Source: Arthrobacter sp. Leaf141
GTDB taxonomy: Bacteria; Actinomycetota; Actinomycetes; Actinomycetales; Micrococcaceae
DNA length: 64,000 nt
Direction: 5' to 3'
Assembly (NCBI RefSeq): GCF_001424565.1
Contig: NZ_LMOL01000005.1
Span: forward strand, 393,819 to 457,818
This document shows, piece after piece, positions 25,698 to 38,549 of this stretch. A model generated the notes under the pieces. The model saw only the letters and a program-made list of their open reading frames with translations. It did not search any database and was not told the DNA's origin. The translations under genes and the position numbers were made by a program. Within the stretch, counting starts at the first letter, position 1. Each line of letters opens with the position of its first letter.

Positions 25698-25955
25698 GGG
25701 AGGACCAAAGACCGTCGGTTGTTGGAAATCCACTCTCCCGGGCATCGCTCACTTCTGCAGTTGTGTGCGGGGGATCCAAGTAGGTTTCCGGACGAAGGCC
25801 CCTCACGCAGGGCGGCCGGCGCAGGTGAACGAAGCAAAAGTTCCGCGGATTGATCCGCGTTGAGCCAAGCCCCGTGCATCTGCGCGGGGCGTTTTTTTGT
25901 TTCAGCGATCCTGAGGGGACCGTCGAATACCGGCACTATCCCCGGAAGGAGGGTT
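25698..25955 (+). promoter_or_regulatory. rplJ (L10) leader with attenuator-like terminator
   Basis: A roughly 250-base untranslated leader precedes rplJ. It ends in a strong intrinsic terminator: stem GCCCCGTGC (25869-25877), loop, complementary arm to 25890, then seven T, placed 60 bases before the L10 start. The sequence between about 25700 and 25860 has many short GC helices and fits an L10-leader in which L10(L12)4 binding decides termination. The class assignment is by position and the terminator; no covariance search was done. Confidence 0.6.
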
Positions 25956-26537
25956 ATGGCAACGCCTACAAAGGTTTCAGCAGTAGCTGAGATCACTAAC
26001 GATTTCAAGGAATCGAACGCCGCTGTCCTGACCGAATACCGTGGGCTCACCGTTGCACAGCTCAAGCAGCTGCGTGTTTCTCTCGGCCAGGACACCAAGT
26101 TCGCGGTCGTCAAGAACACCCTGACCGCCATTGCAGCCAAGGAAGCAGGCGTCGCAGCATTCGACGGCCAGCTCGCCGGCCCCACTGCAATCGCGTTCAT
26201 CAAGGGTGACGCAGTTGCCGCTGCCAAGAGCCTGACGGATTTTGCCAAGACCAACAAGCAGCTCGTTATCAAGACGGGTTACTTCGAGGGCAAGGCACTG
26301 AACGCCACCGAGGTCGCCGCACTGGCTGCCCTCGAATCCCGTGAGCTGCAGCTCGCAAAGGTTGCAGGCATCCTCAAGGCTCCTGCCGCTGCTGCTGCCC
26401 GCATCATCGATGCGCTGCGCCTCAAGCTTGAAGAAGAGAACGGTGCACCGGCAGCTGCCGAGGCCCCTGCCGCTGAAGAAGCCCCCGCCGCTGAAGCTGA
26501 AGCCCCGGCTGAAGCTCCCGCAGCCGAAGAGAACTGA
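25956..26537 (+). CDS. rplJ: 50S ribosomal protein L10
   Basis: L10 anchors the L7/L12 dimers on the ribosomal stalk. The 193 residues start MATPTKVSAVAEIT at the ATG at 25956, with GGAAGGAGGGTT upstream; extension to 25860 would run through the terminator. EYRGLTVAQLKQLRVSLG and VVKNTLTAIAAKEAG are conserved. The C-terminal 25 residues are an Ala/Pro/Glu-rich tail beyond the L12-binding helix, an extension common in actinobacteria. First gene of the rplJ-rplL unit. Confidence 0.97.
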   Translation: MATPTKVSAVAEITNDFKESNAAVLTEYRGLTVAQLKQLRVSLGQDTKFAVVKNTLTAIAAKEAGVAAFDGQLAGPTAIAFIKGDAVAAAKSLTDFAKTNKQLVIKTGYFEGKALNATEVAALAALESRELQLAKVAGILKAPAAAAARIIDALRLKLEEENGAPAAAEAPAAEEAPAAEAEAPAEAPAAEEN

Positions 26538-26560
26538 TTCTCTTCACCCCACCAGACTCC

Positions 26561-26591
26561 GGTGGTTCGGGCCCAGCGCCCGGTAACCACC
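26561..26591 (+). other. hairpin between rplJ and rplL
   Basis: GGTGGTT and CGGGC pair with GCCCG and AACCACC, with a two-base bulge and a five-base loop, just before the rplL ribosome site. It could protect the rplL message, which is needed in excess of rplJ. Confidence 0.55.
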
Positions 26592-26612
26592 ACAACAGGA
26601 AGGACGCCTCCC

Positions 26613-26984
26613 ATGGCGAAGCTCACCAACGAAGAGCTCATTGAAGCTTTCAAGGAACTGACCATCATCGAGCTCTCCGAGTTCGTCAAGCTCTTCGAAG
26701 AGACTTTCGAAGTAACCGCTGCCGCTGTTGCCGTTGCCGGCCCCGCTGCTGCTGCTGAAGAAGCCGAAGAGAAGACCGACTTCGATGTCGTCCTCGAATC
26801 CGCTGGCGAAAAGAAGATCGCAGTGATCAAGGAAGTACGTGCCATCACTTCCCTGGGTCTGAAGGAAGCCAAGGACCTGGTCGACAGCGCTCCCAAGGCC
26901 GTCCTCGAAGGCGCCACCAAGGAAGCTGCCGAGAAGGCAAAGGAGCAGCTCGAGGCTGCCGGCGCAACCGTTACCCTCAAGTAA
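26613..26984 (+). CDS. rplL: 50S ribosomal protein L7/L12
   Basis: The stalk protein that recruits translational GTPases. 123 residues: an N-terminal dimerisation helix ([20 protein letters not shown]), an Ala/Glu hinge ([19 protein letters not shown]) and the globular domain with [20 protein letters not shown]. The ATG at 26613 has AGGAAGGA upstream. A strong terminator follows, so rpoB is not in the same simple transcript. This differs from E. coli, where rplJL and rpoBC are joined. Confidence 0.97.
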   Translation: MAKLTNEELIEAFKELTIIELSEFVKLFEETFEVTAAAVAVAGPAAAAEEAEEKTDFDVVLESAGEKKIAVIKEVRAITSLGLKEAKDLVDSAPKAVLEGATKEAAEKAKEQLEAAGATVTLK

Positions 26985-27000
26985 CAGCGTCTTTTCCCGG

Positions 27001-27032
27001 AAAACCCCGTCCACTGTTGTGGGCGGGGTTTT
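27001..27032 (+). terminator. intrinsic terminator after rplL
   Basis: A 14-pair stem, AAAACCCCGTCCAC (27001-27014) with its complement at 27019-27032, loop TGTT, ending in a T-rich TTTTCTGTTT. Confidence 0.9.
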
Positions 27033-27040
27033 CTGTTTAA

Positions 27041-27106
27041 CCCAACTGACTGGCAGTTGTTGTCGTTATGGGGCTCCAAAACGACAACAACTGCGACCTA
27101 GTTGGG
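27041..27106. repeat. 66-base imperfect palindrome between convergent genes (family A)
   Basis: Left arm begins CCCAACTGACTGGCAG and right arm ends CTAGTTGGG; the inner halves CAGTTGTTGTCGTT and AACGACAACAACTG pair perfectly. Four mismatches lie near the outer third. It is the same sequence family as the element at 61337-61402. The minus-strand deacylase stop codon (27098-27100) lies inside the right arm. Confidence 0.85.
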
Positions 27107-27580
27107 ATCGGAGATGTCCGCCACCACCGCTCGCAGGGCTGCCGTGAGCGCGTCGGCGTCCACGAATGCGCTGTAGCCGTGTGCCCCTGCGCCCATGGAG
27201 ATCCGTTTTCCCGTGATGGCGGCGTCGGCGTACACAGGCCACGGATGCGTGCTGCCCAGCGGAGTGATGGTGCCGCGCTCGTAGCCGGTGGCGTCCAGGG
27301 CCACCTCTGCCGGTGGCAGGGACAACTTGTTGACGCCCACCAGTGCCCTGAGCTTGGGCCAGGAGATCTGCCGGTCGCCGGGGATCAGGGCGAACAGGAA
27401 TGTGCCGTCCTTGTGCTTGACCACCAGCGATTTAACGATATCCGCCGGGCTGATGCCCAGCAGTGACGCCGCCTCGGCCAGGCTGCCGGCGGCGGCCCGG
27501 GCCACCACGTCCACTTGGAGGCCCACTTCCGCCGCGCCGGCCAGGAACCTTTCCCGGCCCGGCGCCGGTTCGGTCCCCAT
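27098..27580 (-). CDS. ybaK: YbaK-type aminoacyl-tRNA deacylase
   Basis: A 160-residue editing-domain protein of the YbaK/ProX family, which hydrolyses mischarged tRNAs such as Cys-tRNA(Pro). The conserved lysine lies in DIVKSLVVKHKDGTFLFALIPGD, with the G-x-x-P-like segment ATGYERGTITPLGSTHPWPVYAD and GAGAHGYSAFVDADAL further on. The ATG at 27580 overlaps the thiolase stop by one base (TGATG), so it is coupled to that gene. Its last two codons, Pro-Asn, and the stop lie in the family A palindrome. Confidence 0.9.
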   Translation of the reverse strand: MGTEPAPGRERFLAGAAEVGLQVDVVARAAAGSLAEAASLLGISPADIVKSLVVKHKDGTFLFALIPGDRQISWPKLRALVGVNKLSLPPAEVALDATGYERGTITPLGSTHPWPVYADAAITGKRISMGAGAHGYSAFVDADALTAALRAVVADISDPN

Positions 27581-28779
27581 CAGTCGCGGTACAGCAGGAG
27601 CGCTTCGCCCTGCCCGCCGCCGCCGCACAGTGATACGGCTGCCTTGCCAGTACCCCGCCGCTGGAGTTCGTGGGCAGCGTGAACGGCAAGCCGGGCCCCG
27701 GAGGCCCCGATCGGGTGTCCCAAGGCAATCGCTCCGCCGTGGATGTTGCACCGGTCCAGCGGATAGTCCAGGTCCTTCAGGGACTGGACCGCCACGGACC
27801 CGAAGGCCTCGTTGATCTCGATGAAGTCAAGGTCAGCGGTGGTCCAACCGGCCCGCTGCAGCGCATCGAGGATGGCGTTTGACGGTTGGGAATGCAGCGA
27901 GTTGTCCGGCCCGGCCACCTGCCCTGGCTTGCCCACCACTGCCAGGTAGGCCAGGCCGTGGGCTTCCGCGTACCCCCTGCTGGACAGGACCAGCGCTGCC
28001 GCCCCATCGGACAGCGGCGAGGAGTTTCCGGCCGTGATGGTGCCGTCGGTGGCGAACGCAGCCCGCAGTCCCGCCAGGGACTCCACCGTGGTGGCGGGCC
28101 GGATGCCCTCATCGGCGTCGACCTGCAACGGGTCGCCTTTTCGCTGCTTGACGCTCAACGGCACCAGTTCGTCGTCGAAAATGCCGTTCTTTGCGGCAAG
28201 CGCGGCCCGCTGATGCGATTGCGCCGCCACGTTGTCCTGGGACTGCCGGTCAATGCCCAGGGCCAGGTTCCGCGTTTCCGTGGACAGGCCCATCGACTGG
28301 CCGTCAAAGGCGTCGGTCAGCCCGTCATGCGCTGCCGCGTCCAGGGCCGCGATGTTGCCGTAGGTCCAGCCCTGCCGGGACCCGGGGAGCAGGTGCGGCG
28401 CCCGGGTCATGGACTCCTGGCCGCCGGCAACCACCACGGTGGCATCGCCGGCCCGGATCAGCCGGGCGGCATCGATGACCGCCGTCAGGCCGGACAGGCA
28501 CACCTTGTTGATAGTGACGGCCGGAACATTCCAGCCGATGCCTGCGCCAACACTGCTTTGCCGGGCCGGATTCTGGCCGGCCCCGGCCTGCAGCACCTGG
28601 CCCATGATGACGGCGTCCACGTCTGCCGCGTCCACGCCACCGGCGTCCAGCGCGGCCCTGATGGCACGGGCGCCCAGGTCCACGGCGGTGAAGCCCGCCA
28701 GCTGGCCGTTGATCCGGCCCTGTGGGGTCCGCACTGCTGCGAGGATGACAACGTCAGTGTTGTCCTGGGAATCGCCCAT
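27580..28779 (-). CDS. acetyl-CoA C-acyltransferase (thiolase)
   Basis: A 399-residue thiolase joining or cleaving acyl-CoA and acetyl-CoA in fatty acid or ketone metabolism. The acyl-accepting cysteine is C94 in INKVCLSGLTAV. GGQESMTRAPHLLPGSRQGW is a typical loop, the histidine lies in GGAIALGHPIGASGAR, and the second cysteine in SLCGGGGQGEALLL. The length fits the acetoacetyl-CoA thiolase branch, but substrate length cannot be told. It lies between rplL and rpoB on the opposite strand; a CRP-like dyad sits about 45 bases upstream of its start. Confidence 0.93.
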   Translation of the reverse strand: MGDSQDNTDVVILAAVRTPQGRINGQLAGFTAVDLGARAIRAALDAGGVDAADVDAVIMGQVLQAGAGQNPARQSSVGAGIGWNVPAVTINKVCLSGLTAVIDAARLIRAGDATVVVAGGQESMTRAPHLLPGSRQGWTYGNIAALDAAAHDGLTDAFDGQSMGLSTETRNLALGIDRQSQDNVAAQSHQRAALAAKNGIFDDELVPLSVKQRKGDPLQVDADEGIRPATTVESLAGLRAAFATDGTITAGNSSPLSDGAAALVLSSRGYAEAHGLAYLAVVGKPGQVAGPDNSLHSQPSNAILDALQRAGWTTADLDFIEINEAFGSVAVQSLKDLDYPLDRCNIHGGAIALGHPIGASGARLAVHAAHELQRRGTGKAAVSLCGGGGQGEALLLYRD

Positions 28780-28823
28780 GGTTATCTCTTCCGATCGGAT
28801 CCGGTGTAAGCCACCAAGGCTAT

Positions 28824-28839
28824 CGTGACCCCTGTCACG
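28824..28839. promoter_or_regulatory. CRP/GlxR-like dyad
   Basis: CGTGAC, CCCT, CGTCAC-type symmetry: GTGA, six bases, TCAC, a perfect dyad matching the core of CRP-family sites. It lies 45 bases upstream of the thiolase ATG and about 160 bases upstream of the lipoprotein gene. Confidence 0.4.
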
Positions 28840-28998
28840 CTGCTATTCAAACACCCGCACGCAAGGCACCGTCCGGAACGGCAGGGGAGAGGTCCCCATG
28901 CCTGGGACGTGCACGACGCCGGGAGCTTGCGTAGGGTTGAACGCGGAAACTTGCGGCGGGTCACCAAAGCCCGCACCATTCGGAACAAAGGTGCAGAC

Positions 28999-29478
28999 GT
29001 GAAAAAGATCCTCTCCCTGTCGGCCATCGCCGCGCTGGCAGGCCTTACCGCGTGCTCCGTGCAGGCGCCCGAGCCCGCGCCGGCGGCCTCCGGATCCGCG
29101 CAGGGCCAGGACTCCGCCGGCAGCACCCCCGGCAACACCGCACCGGGACCCGCGTCATCGGCGCCGGCAGCGCCGGCCGCCGGCGGGGCCAAGGAGGCCT
29201 GCGGGCTGTTCAACTCGCTCTACGCGGAGTACGCCGCGGTCCCGGCGGACGACGCCAACGGCTTCGAGGAGATCTACCTGAAAGCCCAGGACGCCCAGGC
29301 CGGTGCCGCCGGCGACCTCGAAGGGCTCTTCGCAGCGCTTGCCCTGCTCTCCATCGACCGTTCAGGCAAGGCGGAGACCGGCGGCCAGGCGGACCAGGAA
29401 TCCAAGGACGCCGTCCGCGACGCGGTATTCGCCAATTCCGGCACCTGCACGGCGGAAGGCGTGACGCTCCGGCTGTGA
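28999..29478 (+). CDS. small secreted lipoprotein, function unknown
   Basis: A 159-residue exported protein. From the GTG at 28999 it begins KKILSLSAIAALAGLTACS, a lipoprotein signal peptide with lipobox LTAC and lipidated C19. A Pro/Ala/Ser/Gly-rich linker follows (20-60), then a compact, mostly helical domain with GAKEACGLFNSLYAEYAAVP and NSGTCTAEGVTL, whose two cysteines may form a disulphide. The longer ORF from 28825 lacks any signal peptide and was rejected. No family recognised. It lies just upstream of the rpoB promoter region. Confidence 0.8.
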   Translation: MKKILSLSAIAALAGLTACSVQAPEPAPAASGSAQGQDSAGSTPGNTAPGPASSAPAAPAAGGAKEACGLFNSLYAEYAAVPADDANGFEEIYLKAQDAQAGAAGDLEGLFAALALLSIDRSGKAETGGQADQESKDAVRDAVFANSGTCTAEGVTLRL

Positions 29479-29779
29479 AGACAGGGGAGCGGTGCCGGTC
29501 AAAATCCGGTGCTTGCAATCCGGCCGGATGTGGGGTAGACAGGTAGGCTGTTTTGCCGTATCGTAGATATTTGCGTCTTCCCTGTTTACCTTCAGCCTTC
29601 ATATAGCGGTGGGCTTTGCCTGGCAGCTGACATTCAACGTGCCGTCGACAACGTCACGAAATGCCCAGCCCCGGCCCCGGGTCATATAGCGGAACCGGAT
29701 GGTAGCACTGTGGATTCTATCTGCAGATGCACAGCGGGGGAGATCTGAAAACGCCTGAAGGTCTGTGGAAGGATCCCTC
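29479..29779 (+). promoter_or_regulatory. rpoB promoter and leader region
   Basis: A 300-base gap without a credible gene. TTGCAA (29513-29518), a 17-base spacer and TAGACA (29536-29541) form a good promoter. TCATATAGCGG occurs twice (29599-29609 and 29692-29702) and may mark further start sites. The rest is a long leader of about 235 bases ending in the AAGGA ribosome site for rpoB. Confidence 0.5.
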
Positions 29780-32700
29780 TTGGTCGCCTCGAGCACCTCT
29801 AATAACGAAACCGCTAACACCGCCGACAGCACTGATGGTGCCACTCGCCGGCTCTCATTCGCAAAGATTCACGAACCCCTTGATGTTCCGAATCTGCTTG
29901 CCCTGCAGACGGACAGCTTTGACTGGCTGGTCGGCAACGAGCGCTGGCAGGCACGCGTGGCAAAGGCTGTCGAAGAAAACGACCTCAGCGTCGCCACCAC
30001 GTCCGGCCTGTCGGACATCTTCGAAGAAATCTCCCCGATCGAGGACTTCCAGGGCACCATGTCCCTGAGCTTCTCCGATCCGGAGTTCGCTGATCCCAAG
30101 TACACGATGGCCGAATGCAAGGACCGGGACGCCACGTACTCGGCTCCGCTGTACGTCAAGGCCGAGTTCATGAACAACAACACGGGCGAAATCAAGCAGC
30201 AGACCGTGTTCATGGGCGACTTCCCGCTGATGACCGAGAAGGGCACCTTCGTGGTCAACGGCACCGAGCGTGTTGTGGTCTCCCAGCTGGTCCGTTCCCC
30301 GGGCGCCTACTTCGAGCGTGCCGCTGACAAGACCAGCGACAAGGACATCTTCACCGCCAAGATCATCCCGTCCCGCGGTGCATGGTTCGAGCTGGAGATC
30401 GACAAGCGCGACCAGGTCGGCGTCCGCCTCGACCGGAAGCGCAAGCAGTCCGTCACGGTGCTGCTGAAGGCCCTCGGCTGGACTGAAGGCCAGATCCTTG
30501 AGGAATTCGGGCAGTACGACTCCATGCGGGCAACCCTGGAGAAGGACGCCACCGAAACCCGCGAAGACGCGTTGCTGGACATCTACCGGAAGCTGCGACC
30601 GGGCGAGCCGCCCACAGTCGAGGCTGCCCAGTCCCTGCTGGACAACCTGTACTTCAACTCCAAGCGCTACGATCTGGCCAAGGTTGGCCGCTACAAGATC
30701 AACCGCAAGCTTGGGATCGACCGCTCCCTTGGTGACAAGGAAGCTTCGGTCCTGCACGTTGAAGACATCGTCGCCATGATCAAGTTCCTCGTTGCGCTGC
30801 ATGCCGGCGAGAAAACCCTCACGGGCAAGCGCGATGGCCAGGACCACGACCTCCGCGTCGAGATCGATGACATCGACCACTTCGGCAACCGCCGCATCCG
30901 CGCCGTCGGCGAGCTCATCGAGAACCAGGTCCGCACCGGCCTGTCCCGCATGGAGCGCGTTGTCCGCGAGCGTATGACCACGCAGGACGTCGAAGCCATC
31001 ACGCCGCAGACGCTGATCAACATCCGCCCGGTTGTTGCAGCCATCAAGGAGTTCTTCGGAACGTCCCAGCTGTCGCAGTTCATGGACCAGAACAACCCGC
31101 TCTCCGGCCTGACCCACAAGCGCCGCCTGTCGGCGCTGGGCCCCGGCGGTCTGTCCCGTGACCGTGCCGGCATGGAAGTCCGTGACGTGCACCCGTCCCA
31201 CTACGGCCGCATGTGCCCCATCGAAACCCCTGAAGGCCCGAACATTGGCCTGATCGGTTCGCTGGCTTCCTACGGCCGGATCAACCCGTTCGGTTTCATC
31301 GAGACCCCGTACCGCCTGGTCAAGGATGGCGTTGTTTCCGACGACGTCCAGTACCTGACGGCTGACGACGAGGCAGAGGTCCTGATCGCACAGGCCAACG
31401 CCCCGCTCGATGCAAACAAGAAGTTCTCCGAGGACACTGTCCTGGTCCGCGCCCGTGGTGGCGGAGGCGAGCCTGTCCTCGTTCCCGCCGGCGAGGTCGA
31501 GTTCATGGACGTTTCCCCGCGCCAGATGGTGTCCGTGGCAACGGCCCTGATTCCGTTCCTCGAGCATGACGATGCCAACCGTGCACTCATGGGTGCCAAC
31601 ATGCAGCGCCAGGCTGTGCCGCTGGTCCGTTCCGAGGCCCCGTTTGTGGGTACCGGCATGGAGCGCGCCGCCGCAGTCGACGCCGGTGACGTCACCATCG
31701 CCAAGAAGGCCGGTGTGGTCACCGAGGTTTCCGCCGAGCTCGTCATCATGCTTAACGACGACGGCACCGAAACCAACTACCGCATCAACAAGTTCGCACG
31801 CTCCAACCAGGGCAACTGCTACAACAACCGCGTCCTGGTAAGCGAAGGCCAGCGCCTCGAAGTCGGCGGCATCATCGCCGACGGTCCGGCAACGGACCAG
31901 GGCGAACTGGCACTGGGCAAGAACCTGCTCGTGGCATTCATGTCCTGGGAAGGCCACAACTTCGAGGACGCCATCATCCTCTCGCAGCGCATCGTTGCCG
32001 AGGACGTCCTTTCCTCCATCCACATCGAGGAGCACGAGATCGATGCCCGCGACACCAAGCTTGGTGCCGAGGAAATCACCCGTGACATCCCCAACGTGTC
32101 CGAGGAAGTCCTGGCAGGCCTGGACGAGCGCGGCATCATCCACATCGGTGCCGAGGTTGAAGCCGGCGACATCCTGGTAGGCAAGGTCACCCCCAAGGGC
32201 GAGACCGAGCTGACCCCGGAAGAGCGCCTGCTCCGTGCCATCTTCGGTGAGAAGTCCCGCGAAGTGCGCGACACCTCCCTGAAGGTTCCCCACGGCGAGT
32301 CCGGCACCGTCATCGGTGTCCGCGTCTTCGACCGCGACAACGACGATGAGCTGCCCCCGGGCGTCAACCAGCTGGTCCGCGTATACGTCGCTGCCAAGCG
32401 CAAGATCACCGACGGCGACAAGCTCGCCGGCCGCCACGGCAACAAGGGCGTTATCTCCAAGATCCTCCCGATCGAGGACATGCCCTTCCTGGCCGACGGC
32501 ACCCCCGTTGATATCGTCCTGAACCCGCTGGGTGTTCCGGGCCGCATGAACGTGGGCCAGGTCCTGGAAACCCACCTCGGTTGGGTTGCCAAGACCGGTT
32601 GGAAGATCGAAGGCGAGCCCGAGTGGGTCAAGCAGCTGCCCAACCTGCCCCGCGAAAGTGGTTCCACCACTGTCGCCACGCCGGTGTTCGACGGCGCCCG

Positions 32701-33289
32701 TGAAGAAGAAATCACCGGCCTGCTCGACTCCACCAACGTGACCCGCGACGGTGAGCGCCTGATTGACTCCTCCGGCAAGACCCGGCTCTTCGACGGCCGC
32801 TCCGGCGAACCGTTCCCGGACCCGATCTCCGTGGGCTACATGTACATCCTGAAGCTCCACCACCTGGTGGACGACAAGATCCACGCCCGCTCCACCGGCC
32901 CGTACTCCATGATCACGCAGCAGCCGCTGGGTGGTAAGGCACAGTTCGGTGGCCAGCGCTTCGGTGAGATGGAAGTCTGGGCCCTCGAGGCCTACGGCGC
33001 CGCTTACACGCTTCAGGAACTCCTGACCATCAAGTCCGATGACATCCATGGCCGCGTGAAGGTCTACGAAGCCATCGTCAAGGGCGAGAACATCCCGGAG
33101 CCGGGCGTTCCCGAATCCTTCAAGGTCCTGATCAAGGAAATGCAGTCGCTGTGCCTGAACGTGGAAGTTCTTTCCACCGACGGAACCACGATTGAAATGC
33201 GTGATTCTGATGACGCAGTCTTCACGGCTGCGGAAGAACTGGGCATCGACCTGTCCCGTGCAGAGCCCAGTTCCGTAGAAGAGGTTTAG
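29780..33289 (+). CDS. rpoB: DNA-directed RNA polymerase subunit beta
   Basis: The catalytic beta subunit, 1169 residues. The TTG at 29780 was chosen because AAGGA lies seven bases upstream and the protein then begins [17 protein letters not shown], like other Arthrobacter RpoB; a GTG at 29765 would overlap the ribosome site. The rifampicin pocket (about residue 427 on) reads [20 protein letters not shown] then [12 protein letters not shown], without the classical resistance substitutions. [23 protein letters not shown] near the C-terminus is conserved. Co-transcribed with rpoC. Confidence 0.98.
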   Translation: MVASSTSNNETANTADSTDGATRRLSFAKIHEPLDVPNLLALQTDSFDWLVGNERWQARVAKAVEENDLSVATTSGLSDIFEEISPIEDFQGTMSLSFSDPEFADPKYTMAECKDRDATYSAPLYVKAEFMNNNTGEIKQQTVFMGDFPLMTEKGTFVVNGTERVVVSQLVRSPGAYFERAADKTSDKDIFTAKIIPSRGAWFELEIDKRDQVGVRLDRKRKQSVTVLLKALGWTEGQILEEFGQYDSMRATLEKDATETREDALLDIYRKLRPGEPPTVEAAQSLLDNLYFNSKRYDLAKVGRYKINRKLGIDRSLGDKEASVLHVEDIVAMIKFLVALHAGEKTLTGKRDGQDHDLRVEIDDIDHFGNRRIRAVGELIENQVRTGLSRMERVVRERMTTQDVEAITPQTLINIRPVVAAIKEFFGTSQLSQFMDQNNPLSGLTHKRRLSALGPGGLSRDRAGMEVRDVHPSHYGRMCPIETPEGPNIGLIGSLASYGRINPFGFIETPYRLVKDGVVSDDVQYLTADDEAEVLIAQANAPLDANKKFSEDTVLVRARGGGGEPVLVPAGEVEFMDVSPRQMVSVATALIPFLEHDDANRALMGANMQRQAVPLVRSEAPFVGTGMERAAAVDAGDVTIAKKAGVVTEVSAELVIMLNDDGTETNYRINKFARSNQGNCYNNRVLVSEGQRLEVGGIIADGPATDQGELALGKNLLVAFMSWEGHNFEDAIILSQRIVAEDVLSSIHIEEHEIDARDTKLGAEEITRDIPNVSEEVLAGLDERGIIHIGAEVEAGDILVGKVTPKGETELTPEERLLRAIFGEKSREVRDTSLKVPHGESGTVIGVRVFDRDNDDELPPGVNQLVRVYVAAKRKITDGDKLAGRHGNKGVISKILPIEDMPFLADGTPVDIVLNPLGVPGRMNVGQVLETHLGWVAKTGWKIEGEPEWVKQLPNLPRESGSTTVATPVFDGAREEEITGLLDSTNVTRDGERLIDSSGKTRLFDGRSGEPFPDPISVGYMYILKLHHLVDDKIHARSTGPYSMITQQPLGGKAQFGGQRFGEMEVWALEAYGAAYTLQELLTIKSDDIHGRVKVYEAIVKGENIPEPGVPESFKVLIKEMQSLCLNVEVLSTDGTTIEMRDSDDAVFTAAEELGIDLSRAEPSSVEEV

Positions 33290-33299
33290 CAGGGGAGGT

Positions 33300-33327
33300 A
33301 CGACGGCGGGTGCGAACCCGCCGTCGT
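33300..33327 (+). other. perfect hairpin between rpoB and rpoC
   Basis: ACGACGGCGGGT (33300-33311), loop GCGA, and its exact complement (33316-33327). The GCGA loop is a GNRA tetraloop. No T tract follows, so it is more likely a processing or stability element than a terminator. Confidence 0.7.
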
Positions 33328-33394
33328 GCCCCTCCTCCCTCTTCGCGTAGCCCAAGACTTCAGAATTCAGAGAACAAGAGAGAACAGGGACCAT

Positions 33395-37294
<3,900 letters not shown>

Positions 37295-37313
37295 CCACTG
37301 GTCCCTGAGTAGA

Positions 37314-37348
37314 AAGACCCCGTCCCCACACCGTGGGGGCGGGGTCTT
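37314..37348 (+). terminator. terminator hairpin after rpoC
   Basis: A 16-pair stem, AAGACCCCGTCCCCAC with its complement at 37333-37348 (one G/U), loop ACC. The following TTCC is only weakly T-rich. Confidence 0.85.
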
Positions 37349-37633
37349 CCCCGTATACACCGGATTAAGGCCCCAGGTCCATACGTGTTAGACTTTTCGT
37401 AATTGTTCTGTGTGGCAGTGGATGAAGGCCGCCGCAGCATCATTTTGGTTTTGTTCTCATGATGCTGGGTGGAGCTTGTTTCCGGGTTGCGGGCTAGGTG
37501 CGCAACGAATGCCACGCTTTTGCACGCCTACGCAAGTTTTCATGGGCGCAGCTGCAGGAACAACGCCAAAACCCCGACTTCCAGGCTGGCGCCTGGTCCC
37601 GGGGTAGAGATCAAACCAACGGAGAACACGAGA
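37349..37633 (+). promoter_or_regulatory. rpsL promoter and structured leader
   Basis: TTAAGG (37365-37370), an 18-base spacer and TAGACT (37389-37394) make a plausible promoter. In the leader, CAGCATCAT (37435-37443) pairs with ATGATGCTG (37459-37467), and CCCCG with CCAGGC (37572-37586) pairs with GCCTGG and CGGGG (37591-37604). The second hairpin ends about 30 bases before the rpsL start and may regulate translation. Confidence 0.5.
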
Positions 37634-38008
37634 GTGCCTACGATTAACCAGCTGGTCCGCAAGGGCCGCACGCCGAAGGTCAAAAAGACCAAGGCCCCCG
37701 CGCTGAACGGCAGCCCGATGCGCCGCGGTGTCTGCACCCGCGTTTACACCACCACCCCGAAGAAGCCGAACTCGGCTCTCCGTAAGGTTGCACGTGTGCG
37801 CCTCAACGGTGGCGTGGAAGTAACCGCCTACATCCCCGGTGTTGGCCACAACCTGCAGGAGCACTCCATTGTGCTCGTTCGCGGTGGTCGCGTTAAGGAC
37901 CTCCCCGGTGTCCGCTACAAGATCGTCCGTGGCGCCCTCGATACCCAGGGTGTGAAGAACCGTAAGCAGGCACGCAGCCGTTACGGCGCAAAGATGGAGA
38001 AGAAGTAA
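37634..38008 (+). CDS. rpsL: 30S ribosomal protein S12
   Basis: S12 controls decoding accuracy. From the GTG at 37634 the protein has 124 residues, [19 protein letters not shown] onward. The streptomycin-determining lysines in [13 protein letters not shown] and [11 protein letters not shown] are unchanged, so no resistance mutation is visible. An upstream ATG at 37469 would add 55 residues across the leader and is rejected. One base separates it from rpsG. Confidence 0.98.
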   Translation: MPTINQLVRKGRTPKVKKTKAPALNGSPMRRGVCTRVYTTTPKKPNSALRKVARVRLNGGVEVTAYIPGVGHNLQEHSIVLVRGGRVKDLPGVRYKIVRGALDTQGVKNRKQARSRYGAKMEKK

Positions 38009-38009
38009 T

Positions 38010-38480
38010 ATGCCTCGCAAGGGTCCGGCCCCCAAGCGGCCGCTCGTACTAGATCCCGTTTACGGCTCCCCGCTGGTTACCCAGCTCATCAACAAGGTGC
38101 TCGTTGACGGCAAGAAGTCCACGGCAGAGCGCATCGTCTACGGTGCACTCGAAGGCGCACGCGCCAAGTCCGGTGGCGACCCCGTAGCAGCCCTCAAGAA
38201 GGCCATGGACAACGTCAAGCCTTCACTCGAGGTCCGCTCACGCCGCGTCGGTGGCGCAACGTACCAGGTTCCGGTTGAGGTCAAGCCGGGCCGCTCCACC
38301 GCACTCGCCCTGCGTTGGCTGGTTGGCTACTCCAAGGCCCGCCGCGAAAAGACGATGACCGAGCGCCTCCAGAACGAAATCCTGGATGCCTCGAACGGTC
38401 TCGGTGCCGCTGTGAAGCGCCGCGAAGATACCCACAAGATGGCCGAGTCCAACAAGGCCTTCGCCCACTACCGCTGGTAA
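38010..38480 (+). CDS. rpsG: 30S ribosomal protein S7
   Basis: S7 nucleates assembly of the 30S head. 156 residues beginning [20 protein letters not shown], with the conserved [17 protein letters not shown] beta-ribbon and NEILDAS helix, ending FAHYRW. The ATG lies one base after the rpsL stop, so translation is coupled. In other bacteria S7 represses this operon. A perfect hairpin lies between rpsG and fusA. Confidence 0.98.
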   Translation: MPRKGPAPKRPLVLDPVYGSPLVTQLINKVLVDGKKSTAERIVYGALEGARAKSGGDPVAALKKAMDNVKPSLEVRSRRVGGATYQVPVEVKPGRSTALALRWLVGYSKARREKTMTERLQNEILDASNGLGAAVKRREDTHKMAESNKAFAHYRW

Positions 38481-38490
38481 TACTTCCCGA

Positions 38491-38520
38491 TCGCCGCCGG
38501 CTCAACCGAGCCGGCGGCGA
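38491..38520 (+). other. perfect hairpin between rpsG and fusA
   Basis: TCGCCGCCGGCTC (38491-38503), loop AACC, exact 13-base complement to 38520. No T tract. It ends about 16 bases before the fusA ribosome site. Confidence 0.7.
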
Positions 38521-38549
38521 ACGTGCAGTCCATCCGAAAGGGAGACACC

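Noticed and set aside
28825-28998. N-terminal extension of the lipoprotein gene
   Set aside because: The added 58 residues are polar and would hide the clear signal peptide and lipobox that begin at 28999.
31056-31140. Rifampicin-resistance substitution in RpoB
   Set aside because: The pocket residues match the sensitive consensus.
29855-33394. 1179-codon open frame antisense to rpoB
   Set aside because: It mirrors rpoB codon structure in a high-GC genome, has no family motif or ribosome site, and rpoB on the other strand is certain.
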